Assembly: GCA_027343725.1 (NCBI GenBank)
Contig: DAHWKH010000065.1
Coordinates: 1 to 11,672 of the forward strand
Source: Acidiferrobacteraceae bacterium
GTDB taxonomy: Bacteria; Pseudomonadota; Gammaproteobacteria; Acidiferrobacterales; Acidiferrobacteraceae
DNA length: 11,672 nt
Reading direction: 5' to 3'
Shown: positions 1 to 5,522 of the stretch, in pieces
Position numbering within the stretch: position 1 is the stretch's first letter
How the letters are laid out: each line of letters starts with the position of its first letter
Made by a program: the position numbers and the translations under genes
The notes under the pieces: generated by a model
Told to the model about the DNA's origin: nothing
Database searches by the model: none
The model's input: the letters and a program-made list of their open reading frames with translations, nothing else

Positions 1-167
1 TCCTCCTCCAAATGGGCGTAACGGGCCCCCGGCAGGTGGCTGGTTTCGTACTCGCGGCGGCCGCGCTCGGGCTCGGTCAGGCGAAAACGACAGTCGAGAA
101 TGACCCAGTCGGCGGCCCCTGCGTGCGCGGCCAGGGCCTCCGGGGAGATGAGCCGGTCATAGGCCAC
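1..167 (-). CDS. Rhodanese-type sulfurtransferase, N-terminal part (runs off left edge)
   Basis: A minus-strand reading frame stays open from a GTG codon at 167-165 to the window edge, giving 55 codons. The visible peptide starts VAYDRLISPEALAAH and contains WVILDCRF (residues 21-28) and a SHLPGARYAHL segment (43-53). That is the first strand, the DCR motif and the H-(I/L)-PGA motif of a rhodanese fold, as at the N-terminus of two-domain thiosulfate or 3-mercaptopyruvate sulfurtransferases, which move sulfane sulfur to thiols or cyanide. The catalytic cysteine normally lies in the second domain and is outside the window, so substrate and completeness cannot be judged. GTG was chosen because the family sequence begins here and a GGAG lies about 8 bases upstream, inside the end of the merR-type gene. 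Only 3 bases separate the two genes, which implies co-transcription. The rhodanese assignment is strong; the exact subtype is open. Confidence 0.85.
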   Translation of the reverse strand, partial: MAYDRLISPEALAAHAGAADWVILDCRFRLTEPERGRREYETSHLPGARYAHLEE

Positions 168-170
168 CGG

Positions 171-548
171 TCACGACTCCGGGGCGGCCGCACCCCCGGC
201 CAAGAGCTCCCGGAGCTCGCGCAGACCCTCGGCCAGGATCGCCAAGGCCTCGGCCCGCCGGTCCTCGGGGGCCTGGGCGCCCTGGGCCGCCAGGCGGTTG
301 CGCGCGCCGCTGATGGTAAAGCCTTCGATATACAAGAGGGCGCGGATTTCGCGGATGAGGAGGACGTCGTGGCGCTGGTAGTAGCGCCGGTTGCCGCGCC
401 GTTTCACGGATCGCAGCTTGGGGAATTCCTGTTCCCAGTAGCGCAGCACGTGCGGCTTGACCGCGCAGAGCTCGCTCACCTCGCTGATCGTGAAATAGCG
501 CTTCCCGGGTATGGCGGGAAGCTCGGCGTTATCCCCCGGATCGAGCAT
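171..548 (-). CDS. MerR-family transcriptional regulator next to ihfA
   Basis: This encodes a 125-residue protein with an N-terminal winged helix-turn-helix of the MerR type. The recognition region is KRYFTISEVSELCAVKPHVL (about 16-35), followed by RYWEQEFP (36-43) and the wing RRGNRRYY (50-57). The C-terminus (about 95-118) is leucine- and glutamate-rich and probably forms the dimerising coiled coil. There is no cysteine-rich metal-binding C-terminus as in mercury or copper sensors, so the effector is unknown. A nearly identical small MerR-like protein follows ihfA in many gammaproteobacteria (recalled from Pseudomonas and relatives). The ATG at 548 lies inside ihfA and gives a 20-base overlap; it matches the conserved family start (MLDP..ELP.IPGKRYF). 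No strong ribosome binding site precedes it, so translation is probably coupled to ihfA. The gene ends with TGA, 3 bases before the sulfurtransferase start. Confidence 0.92.
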   Translation of the reverse strand: MLDPGDNAELPAIPGKRYFTISEVSELCAVKPHVLRYWEQEFPKLRSVKRRGNRRYYQRHDVLLIREIRALLYIEGFTISGARNRLAAQGAQAPEDRRAEALAILAEGLRELRELLAGGAAAPES

Positions 549-828
549 GCACGTCGACCCGTTCTTTGAGCTTATGGCTTGCGCGGAAGGTCACCACGCG
601 CCGCGCGGCGATCGGGATCTCTTCACCGGTCTTGGGATTGCGGCCCGGTCGGCGGTTCTTCTGGCGGATCCCGAAATTGCCGAAACCCGACAACTTGACC
701 ATCTCCCCCTGGCCCAAGGCCTCGCAGATCTTTTCGAAAAACAGCTCTACGAAATCCTTGGCTTCGCGTTTATTGAGTCCCAGTTCCTGGAACAGCGCCT
801 CGGCGAGGTCTGCTTTTGTGAGTGCCAT
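529..828 (-). CDS. ihfA: Integration host factor subunit alpha
   Basis: IHF-alpha pairs with IHF-beta (not in this window) to bind specific DNA sites in the nucleoid and bend them sharply. It serves recombination, replication and sigma-54 promoters. The 99-residue product begins MALTKADLAEALF and carries VELFFEKI (helix 2, about 28-35). The HU/IHF signature lies in KLSGFGNFGIRQKNRRPGRN (about 45-64) and contains the PGRNP tip whose proline inserts between base pairs. PKTGEEIPI and ARRVVTF follow. The length matches the usual 99-100 residues. The frame is open upstream to an ATG at 900, but the ATG at 828 matches the family N-terminus and avoids overlap with pheT. GGGAG directly abuts this ATG, and an AGGG lies about 12 bases upstream. 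The gene starts 31 bases after pheT ends and overlaps the MerR-type gene by 20 bases. Confidence 0.97.
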   Translation of the reverse strand: MALTKADLAEALFQELGLNKREAKDFVELFFEKICEALGQGEMVKLSGFGNFGIRQKNRRPGRNPKTGEEIPIAARRVVTFRASHKLKERVDVHARSGG

Positions 829-859
829 CTCCCATTCATCCCTGCCGTGCGTCTTGTAG

Positions 860-3280
860 TTATTGTCGTAGCTGGGCCCCGTGGGCATCAGCGAGCGCAC
901 GCACGGCCTGCGCCACGACTTCGTCTACCCGTTCATCAGTAAGAGTGCGCGAGAAGTCCCGTAAGGTCAAGCCCAAGGCCAGGCTTTTCTTTCCTAAATC
1001 AAGGCCTTCACCCCGATACACATCGAACAAGACCAGTTCCTGGAGCAAGGGCCCGGCGCTTTCGCGGACCGTGTCCATTACCTGCCCGGCTGTCACCTTT
1101 TCGGGGACGATCACAGCAATATCGCGACGCACAGCCGGAAATCGCGCCACTTCCGGGGCTTGAGTCGGGCGCGCCGGGGTCTCGAAGGGGCCCTCGATCT
1201 CGAACACCCAAACGGTTTCGTGAAAGCCGAGACGCTCGCGGTGCTCGGGCGCGAGCGCCCCCAGAAAACCCACGGGCCGGTCACCCCGAAAGAGCGTGGC
1301 CGACAGGCCCGGCTGCAGCAGCTGGTGTTCGCAGGGGCGCGCGCGCAAGGGCCCGATCAGGCTCGCAAGCGCCTCGACATCGCCCTTGATATCGAAAAAA
1401 TCCCCGGCGCGCGCGGGGATCCCCCATTGCTCGGGTTCCGCGCTTCCCAGGGCCACGCCCGCGACCCGGGGTCGCTCGATGATCGCCTCGGCGGCCCACT
1501 CAAAGCCTATACCGATCTCGAAAAGCCGCACGCGCGCCTGCTGGCGATGGCGATTGTACAGAGCCGCCGCCAAAAGGCCCGGCACCAGGCTCTGCCGCAG
1601 GCCCGCCCACGGCCCGGCCAAGGGATTCTGGAGCGCGATCCCGGAATCGACATGCAGTGCGCGATGCTCCGCGGGGTCGATCAGGCTGAAGGTCACGGCC
1701 TCGTGGTAATCGCGGTCCATGAGCAGATCGCGCATCCGGCGCAGGATGCCGGGTTGCGGGGGCGCCGCGACCGGCATGAGGGGTAAGGCGTCCCCCGGGA
1801 TCTCCTCGTAACCCCACAAGCGCGCCACCTCTTCAATGAGATCGATCTCGGCCTCGATGTCGAAGCGAAACGACGGCGCGCGCACCGACAAGTCGCCATG
1901 CGAGCGCGCCACCGCCATCCCGAGGGACTGCAGGAACCTAGTGACCTGGACGCGCGGGATCGTCACGCCGAGCAATTGGGGTATGCGCGCAAGCCGCAAG
2001 CGGATCGGCGGCCGGGCCGGCCATTCGTCCTCGGTCACGGACTCGGCCACCGGGCTTGCGCTGGCCGTGATCCCCTTGCGGCCACCGGCGGGCTCGGCGG
2101 TGCCCTCGAGATGCGCAGTCCCCAGGCCGCAGATGCGCAAGATCAAGGCACTCGCGCGTTCCAGGGCAAGCGGCGCGAGTTCGGGATCGACACCGCGCTC
2201 GAAGCGCAGCGCCGCATCGGTGATCAGGCCCAATCGGCGCGCGGTGCGCGAGAGCGCCTCGGGCCGGAAATAGGCGGCCTCGATGAGGACGTTACGGGTC
2301 TGCGCGCTGACCGCGGCGCGCGTCCCGCCGAGGATCCCGGCCAGCGCAAGCGGCCCGCTGTCGTCGGCGATCACGAGGTCCTCGGTCGTGAGCGTGGGCT
2401 GCGAGCCATCGAGCAGCGTGAGGCTCTCGCCGGCGCGCGCCAGGCGCACGGTCAGCGGTCCTTGCACCGCGTCGGCATCGAAGGCGTGCAGGGGCTGGCC
2501 GAGGTCCAGCATGATGTAATTCGTGACGTCCACCACCGGGTGGCGCGGGGTCACGCCGCCCACGCGCAAACGGCGCACGAGCCAACCGGGGCTCGCGGGC
2601 ATGGTCTCCACGCCGCTGATGCACCTGACGAGGTAGCGCGGGCAACGGATCGTCGCCACCACCACCGCCACCGGCGCCTCCCCGTGCACGCGCAAGGCGC
2701 GCGCGCGCCCGCCCCGCACCCGGGTGCGGGTCAAGGCGGCGATCTCGCGGGCAAGCCCACGCACGCTCAGGCAGTCCCCGCGATTGGGGGTAACGGCGAT
2801 ATCGAGGAAGCCTTCGGCGAAATTCAGGTAATCCTGCAGCCAGGTCCCGACCGGCGCGTCCGGGGGTAGCTCCCAGAGTCCGTCCCCGGAGACCCACTCC
2901 GCGCACCCGAGCTCCGCGGCCGCGCACAACATCCCCTCCGAGCGCACCCCGCGCAGATCGGCCGCCTCGATCACGCGCTCGCCGATCCGGGCACCGGGGA
3001 GCGCCACCGGGGCCAATAGCCCGGGGCGGGCGTTGGCGGCCCCGCACACGATGGTGCGCGACCCCAAGGGCCCGAGGTCCACGCGGCAGACGCGCAGCCG
3101 ATCCGCCTGGGGATGCGGCTCCGCGGCGAGGATCCGCCCCACGACCACGTCCGGGTGACTCGCACCGACGGTCCCGGTCGCCTCGATCTCGAAGCCGCCG
3201 CGCGTCAAAACCGCCGCCAGATCGGCGAACGGGATCGGGGTCTCGACCCAATCGCGCAACCATGTCTCGCTTATGCGCAC
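860..3280 (-). CDS. pheT: Phenylalanyl-tRNA synthetase beta subunit
   Basis: This is the beta subunit of the cytoplasmic alpha2-beta2 enzyme that charges tRNA-Phe. It contributes tRNA binding and editing of mischarged tyrosine. From the GTG at 3280 the product has 806 residues, close to the usual ~795. It begins MRISETWLRDWVETPI, like other PheT proteins. An EMAP/OB-fold tRNA-binding domain spans about 40-150 (HPQADRLRVC, IVCGAANARPG, VRSEGMLCAAAELG). TPNRGDCLSVRGLAREIAAL (about 164-183) leads into the B3/B4 editing region. A B5 domain follows in the middle, and a ferredoxin-fold anticodon-binding domain occupies roughly the last 95 residues (FPAVRRDIAVIVPE). The frame stays open upstream into pheS, but only the GTG start gives the family N-terminus. 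It begins 4 bases after the pheS stop, behind a weak GGTGA, so coupled translation is likely. It ends with TAA 31 bases before ihfA. Confidence 0.97.
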   Translation of the reverse strand: MRISETWLRDWVETPIPFADLAAVLTRGGFEIEATGTVGASHPDVVVGRILAAEPHPQADRLRVCRVDLGPLGSRTIVCGAANARPGLLAPVALPGARIGERVIEAADLRGVRSEGMLCAAAELGCAEWVSGDGLWELPPDAPVGTWLQDYLNFAEGFLDIAVTPNRGDCLSVRGLAREIAALTRTRVRGGRARALRVHGEAPVAVVVATIRCPRYLVRCISGVETMPASPGWLVRRLRVGGVTPRHPVVDVTNYIMLDLGQPLHAFDADAVQGPLTVRLARAGESLTLLDGSQPTLTTEDLVIADDSGPLALAGILGGTRAAVSAQTRNVLIEAAYFRPEALSRTARRLGLITDAALRFERGVDPELAPLALERASALILRICGLGTAHLEGTAEPAGGRKGITASASPVAESVTEDEWPARPPIRLRLARIPQLLGVTIPRVQVTRFLQSLGMAVARSHGDLSVRAPSFRFDIEAEIDLIEEVARLWGYEEIPGDALPLMPVAAPPQPGILRRMRDLLMDRDYHEAVTFSLIDPAEHRALHVDSGIALQNPLAGPWAGLRQSLVPGLLAAALYNRHRQQARVRLFEIGIGFEWAAEAIIERPRVAGVALGSAEPEQWGIPARAGDFFDIKGDVEALASLIGPLRARPCEHQLLQPGLSATLFRGDRPVGFLGALAPEHRERLGFHETVWVFEIEGPFETPARPTQAPEVARFPAVRRDIAVIVPEKVTAGQVMDTVRESAGPLLQELVLFDVYRGEGLDLGKKSLALGLTLRDFSRTLTDERVDEVVAQAVRALADAHGAQLRQ

Positions 3281-3284
3281 GCGT

Positions 3285-4325
3285 TCACCGCAAGCTCGCC
3301 AAAAACCGCAGATCGTTCTCGTAGAAAAGCCGCACGTCGCTGACCCCGTCCCGTAGCATGACCAGGCGCTCGACCCCCATGCCGAAGGCGAACCCGCTGA
3401 ACCGCTCGCTGTCGATCCCCACCCGCTCCAACACCCGCGGGTGCACGAGCCCGCACCCCAACACCTCGACAAAGCCCGTGCCCTTGCACACGCGGCAGCC
3501 CTGGCCCTGACACAGAAAACAGCCGATATCGACCTCTGCCGAGGGCTCCGTGAACGGGAAATACGACGGCCGCAGGCGCACGGTGAGGGGTCGCTCGAAA
3601 AAGGCCTCGAGAAAGCGGCTCAAGGTGGCCTTCAAGTGCCCCATATGCACACCTTCACCCACGGCCAGCCCCTCCACCTGATGGAAGATCGGGCTGTGCG
3701 TGGGATCAGGGGCGTCGGCCCGGTAGACGCGCCCGGGCGCGATAATGCGAAACGGCGGGCGCTCGACCTCCATGAAGCGGATCTGCACGGTGGACGTGTG
3801 GGTGCGCAGCAGCCGGCCATCGGGGAGGTAGAAGGTGTCGTGCATGGCCCGCGCGGGGTGGTGCGCCGGGATGTTCAAGGCCTCGAAATTGTGGAACTCG
3901 TCTTCCACCTCGGGGCCACTCGCCACCGAAAACCCGAGTCCCGCGAAAATATCCTCGATGCGCGCCAGCGCCCGCGTCAAGGGGTGCGCCGTCCCCACCC
4001 CCCGCCCGCGCCCGGGCAAGGTCACATCCACCGCCTCGGCGATCCGCCGCGCGCTGCGCGCGGCCTCCTTCAAGACCTCGCGGCGCGCGCCGTGGGCCGT
4101 CTCGAGGGCCGCCTTGATGGCGTTCACGCGCGCGCCGGCCTGCGGGCGCTCCGCGGGTGTGAGCGCCCCGATGCCCTTCAACTCGCCCGTGAGCCGGCCG
4201 TTCTTGCCGAGGTAGGATACGCGCCAGGCCTCGAGCGCGTCTTCGGTCTCGACCGCCGCGAGCGCTGCGAGCGCCTCGCCCTCGAGGTCCGCGAGCCGCT
4301 CGGCGAACGGCGTTGCCTCGGTCAC
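3285..4325 (-). CDS. pheS: Phenylalanyl-tRNA synthetase alpha subunit
   Basis: The alpha subunit carries the class II catalytic site that activates phenylalanine and transfers it to tRNA-Phe. The 346-residue product has an N-terminal coiled-coil arm (about 1-100) for tRNA binding. HPLTRALARIEDIFAGLGF (114-132) and FHNFEALNIPAHHPAR (144-159) follow. The motif 2 region includes RIIAPGRVYR (193-202) and FHQVEGL (214-220); then come RPSYFPFTEPSAEVD (252-266) and motif 3 GFAFGMGVERLVML (311-324). Between them is an insertion absent from the E. coli enzyme, with cysteines at 269, 272, 277 and 280 in a C-x2-C-x4-C-x2-C pattern that looks able to bind zinc. The GTG start at 4325 directly follows the rplT TAA stop, and the encoded N-terminus aligns with E. 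coli PheS. No good Shine-Dalgarno is visible, so coupling to rplT is likely. No phe leader peptide or attenuator fits before it. Confidence 0.97.
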   Translation of the reverse strand: MTEATPFAERLADLEGEALAALAAVETEDALEAWRVSYLGKNGRLTGELKGIGALTPAERPQAGARVNAIKAALETAHGARREVLKEAARSARRIAEAVDVTLPGRGRGVGTAHPLTRALARIEDIFAGLGFSVASGPEVEDEFHNFEALNIPAHHPARAMHDTFYLPDGRLLRTHTSTVQIRFMEVERPPFRIIAPGRVYRADAPDPTHSPIFHQVEGLAVGEGVHMGHLKATLSRFLEAFFERPLTVRLRPSYFPFTEPSAEVDIGCFLCQGQGCRVCKGTGFVEVLGCGLVHPRVLERVGIDSERFSGFAFGMGVERLVMLRDGVSDVRLFYENDLRFLASLR

Positions 4326-4688
4326 TTAAGCCGCCGGCAGGCTGGCCTTGGCCTTCTCGGCGATGGCCGCGAACGCGGCCTTGTCCGCCACCGCGATATC
4401 CGCCAACACCTTGCGATCGATCGTGATCGAGGCCTTGCGCAGGCCATCCATCAGTCGGCTATAGCTCAAGCCGCACTCGCGGGCCGCGGCATTGATACGC
4501 ACGATCCACAGGGCCCGGAACTCGCGCTTGCGGGTCCGGCGATCCCGATAGGCGTATTGCCCGGCCTTGGCGACCGCCTGCTTGGCGACCCGGAAGACGT
4601 TTTTGCGCGCACCCCGGTAGCCTTTGGCGAGCGCCGTGACCTTCTTGTGGCGCGCCCGGGCGGTGACTCCGCGTTTGACTCGTGGCAT
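4326..4688 (-). CDS. rplT: 50S ribosomal protein L20
   Basis: L20 binds 23S rRNA early in large-subunit assembly and in E. coli also represses its own operon by binding the mRNA. The 120-residue product begins MPRVKRGVTARARHKK and contains KGYRGARKNVFRVAKQAV (about 23-40), AGQYAYRDRRTRKREFRALW (about 42-61) and INAAARECGLSYSRLM (about 65-80). This is the highly basic N-terminal arm plus the globular C-terminal domain of the family (E. coli 118 residues). The ATG at 4688 has an ideal Shine-Dalgarno, AAGGAGG, with a 6-base spacer. The gene lies 16 bases downstream of rpmI, and its TAA is immediately followed by the pheS GTG. Confidence 0.98.
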   Translation of the reverse strand: MPRVKRGVTARARHKKVTALAKGYRGARKNVFRVAKQAVAKAGQYAYRDRRTRKREFRALWIVRINAAARECGLSYSRLMDGLRKASITIDRKVLADIAVADKAAFAAIAEKAKASLPAA

Positions 4689-4701
4689 GGGAGGCCTCCT
4701 T
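4689..4701 (-). promoter_or_regulatory. Strong rplT ribosome binding site within a palindrome
   Basis: Reading the minus strand, AAGGAGG (4701-4695) is followed by six bases and then the rplT ATG. The core GGAGGCCTCC (4690-4699) is a perfect 10-base palindrome. As RNA it could give only a 3-base-pair stem on a 4-base loop, or pair between two molecules. The strong site fits independent high-level initiation on rplT. Any regulatory role for the palindrome is a guess. Confidence 0.7.
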
Positions 4702-4704
4702 CAG

Positions 4705-4899
4705 TTAGGCGTAAGGAAGCATGCGGGCCACACCCGCGACATCCGCCGGATGGACCAGGCGGTCGGCACGCAAATGCCGTTTGCGCTTCGTGGATTTCTT
4801 GGTGAGGATGTGGCGCAAATGCGAGTGGCGGCACTTGAACCCACCGGCGCCCTTCTTGAAGCGCTTGGCGGCGCCCCGATTCGTTTTGACCTTCGGCAT
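4705..4899 (-). CDS. rpmI: 50S ribosomal protein L35
   Basis: This is a small, very basic protein of the large ribosomal subunit. The 64 residues start MPKVKTNRGAAKRFKK, continue with GFKCRHSHLRHILTKKSTKR (about 20-39) and end RMLPYA, matching L35 along its whole length (E. coli 65 residues). The ATG at 4899 is preceded by GAGGAAGAG, an adequate ribosome binding site. rpmI lies between infC (93 bases upstream) and rplT (16 bases downstream), the standard order. In E. coli, L20 represses this pair through a structured leader upstream of rpmI; the spacer here may play the same part. Confidence 0.98.
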   Translation of the reverse strand: MPKVKTNRGAAKRFKKGAGGFKCRHSHLRHILTKKSTKRKRHLRADRLVHPADVAGVARMLPYA

Positions 4900-4992
4900 A
4901 CTCTTCCTCTGCGCAATGCGCTTTTGTCATTGTCCCGCTGAAGCAGCCCCGCGAGGGGCCTTTCCTACCGGCTTGCAGCAGTCGTTTCCACC
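4900..4992 (-). promoter_or_regulatory. infC-rpmI leader with two small hairpins; candidate L20 operator
   Basis: This is the longest gap inside the cluster. On the minus strand it contains GCCCC-TCGC-GGGGC (4946-4959), a 5-base-pair hairpin with a tetraloop. Closer to rpmI is GCGC-ATT-GCGC, ending just before the GAGGAAGAG ribosome binding site. No run of T follows the first hairpin, so it is unlikely to be a factor-independent terminator. In E. coli the region upstream of rpmI folds into a pseudoknot that mimics the L20 site on 23S rRNA. The position here is right for such an element, but I could not confirm the fold. An internal promoter is also possible. Confidence 0.35.
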
Positions 4993-5508
4993 TTACTTCT
5001 TGGGGTTCACCACCATCACCATTTGCCGCCCTTCCAGTCGCGGCCGCTGCTCGACCGTCCCGTACTCCGACAAATCCCCCTCGACACGCTTCAAAAGCTC
5101 GATGCCGAGGTCCTGGTGCGCCATCTCCCGCCCGCGGAACCTCAGCGTGATCTTCGCCTTGTCCCCGTTCTCCAAAAAGCGGATGAGGTTTCTGACCTTG
5201 ACCTCGTAATCGCCGATGTCGGTCCCGGGGCGAAACTTCACCTCCTTGACCTGGATCTGCTTTTGCTTCTTCTTCGCGACGTGACGCCGCTTGCTCTCCT
5301 CGTACTGGAACTTGCCGTAATCCATGATCCGGCAAACCGGCGGGGACACGTTCGGCGAGATCTCGACGAGATCAAGGCCGGCGGCCTCCGCCGTCTTTTG
5401 AGCCTCGGCAATCGCCACGATGCCGACCTGGGTCCCATCGGCGCCAATCAACCTTACACGCGGGGCGTTGATCTGCCCGTTGAGCCGCGTCTCGCGTTCC
5501 TGAACGAT
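4993..5508 (-). CDS. infC: Translation initiation factor IF3, with rare AUC start codon
   Basis: IF3 binds the 30S subunit, keeps 50S off and checks codon-anticodon pairing at the start site. The product has 171 residues if translation starts at AUC (5508-5506). It contains RLNGQINAPRVRLIGADG (about 8-25), the signature VCRIMDYGKFQYEE (58-71), a lysine-rich linker (KKKQKQIQVKE, about 79-89) and the C-terminal domain with DKAKITLRFRGREMAH (about 116-131). No ATG, GTG or TTG lies at the family start; the first such codon in frame is a TTG at 5451, which would remove 19 conserved residues. The frame is closed upstream by the thrS TAG at 5514-5512. AGGAGG (5522-5517) stands 8 bases before AUC. 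Rare AUU-type starts are a hallmark of infC and allow IF3 to repress itself. The start lies 3 bases after thrS. Confidence 0.95.
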   Translation of the reverse strand: MVQERETRLNGQINAPRVRLIGADGTQVGIVAIAEAQKTAEAAGLDLVEISPNVSPPVCRIMDYGKFQYEESKRRHVAKKKQKQIQVKEVKFRPGTDIGDYEVKVRNLIRFLENGDKAKITLRFRGREMAHQDLGIELLKRVEGDLSEYGTVEQRPRLEGRQMVMVVNPKK

Positions 5509-5522
5509 ATCCTACCCCTCCT
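5506..5522 (-). promoter_or_regulatory. infC initiation site: AGGAGG Shine-Dalgarno and AUC start
   Basis: The Shine-Dalgarno AGGAGG (5522-5517) lies inside the last codons of thrS. Eight bases later comes AUC (5508-5506). The thrS stop codon TAG lies between them, in the same frame as infC. This leaves AUC as the only sensible codon at the distance the ribosome binding site demands. IF3 is known to discriminate against such codons, so the site would be self-limiting when IF3 is abundant. Confidence 0.8.

Noticed and set aside
829..900. Upstream ATG at 900 that would lengthen IHF-alpha by 24 residues.
   Set aside because: The added residues do not match the family, and the extension would overlap pheT; ATG 828 gives the conserved MALTKAD start.
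1898..2869. Plus-strand and minus-strand alternative frames of about 323 codons within pheT.
   Set aside because: Both are out-of-frame shadows of pheT, whose own frame matches the family throughout.
3441..4805. Long plus-strand open frame (454 codons) opposite pheS, rplT and rpmI.
   Set aside because: Composition is rich in Arg, Gly, Ala and Leu without domain motifs, and the opposite strand has three certain genes.
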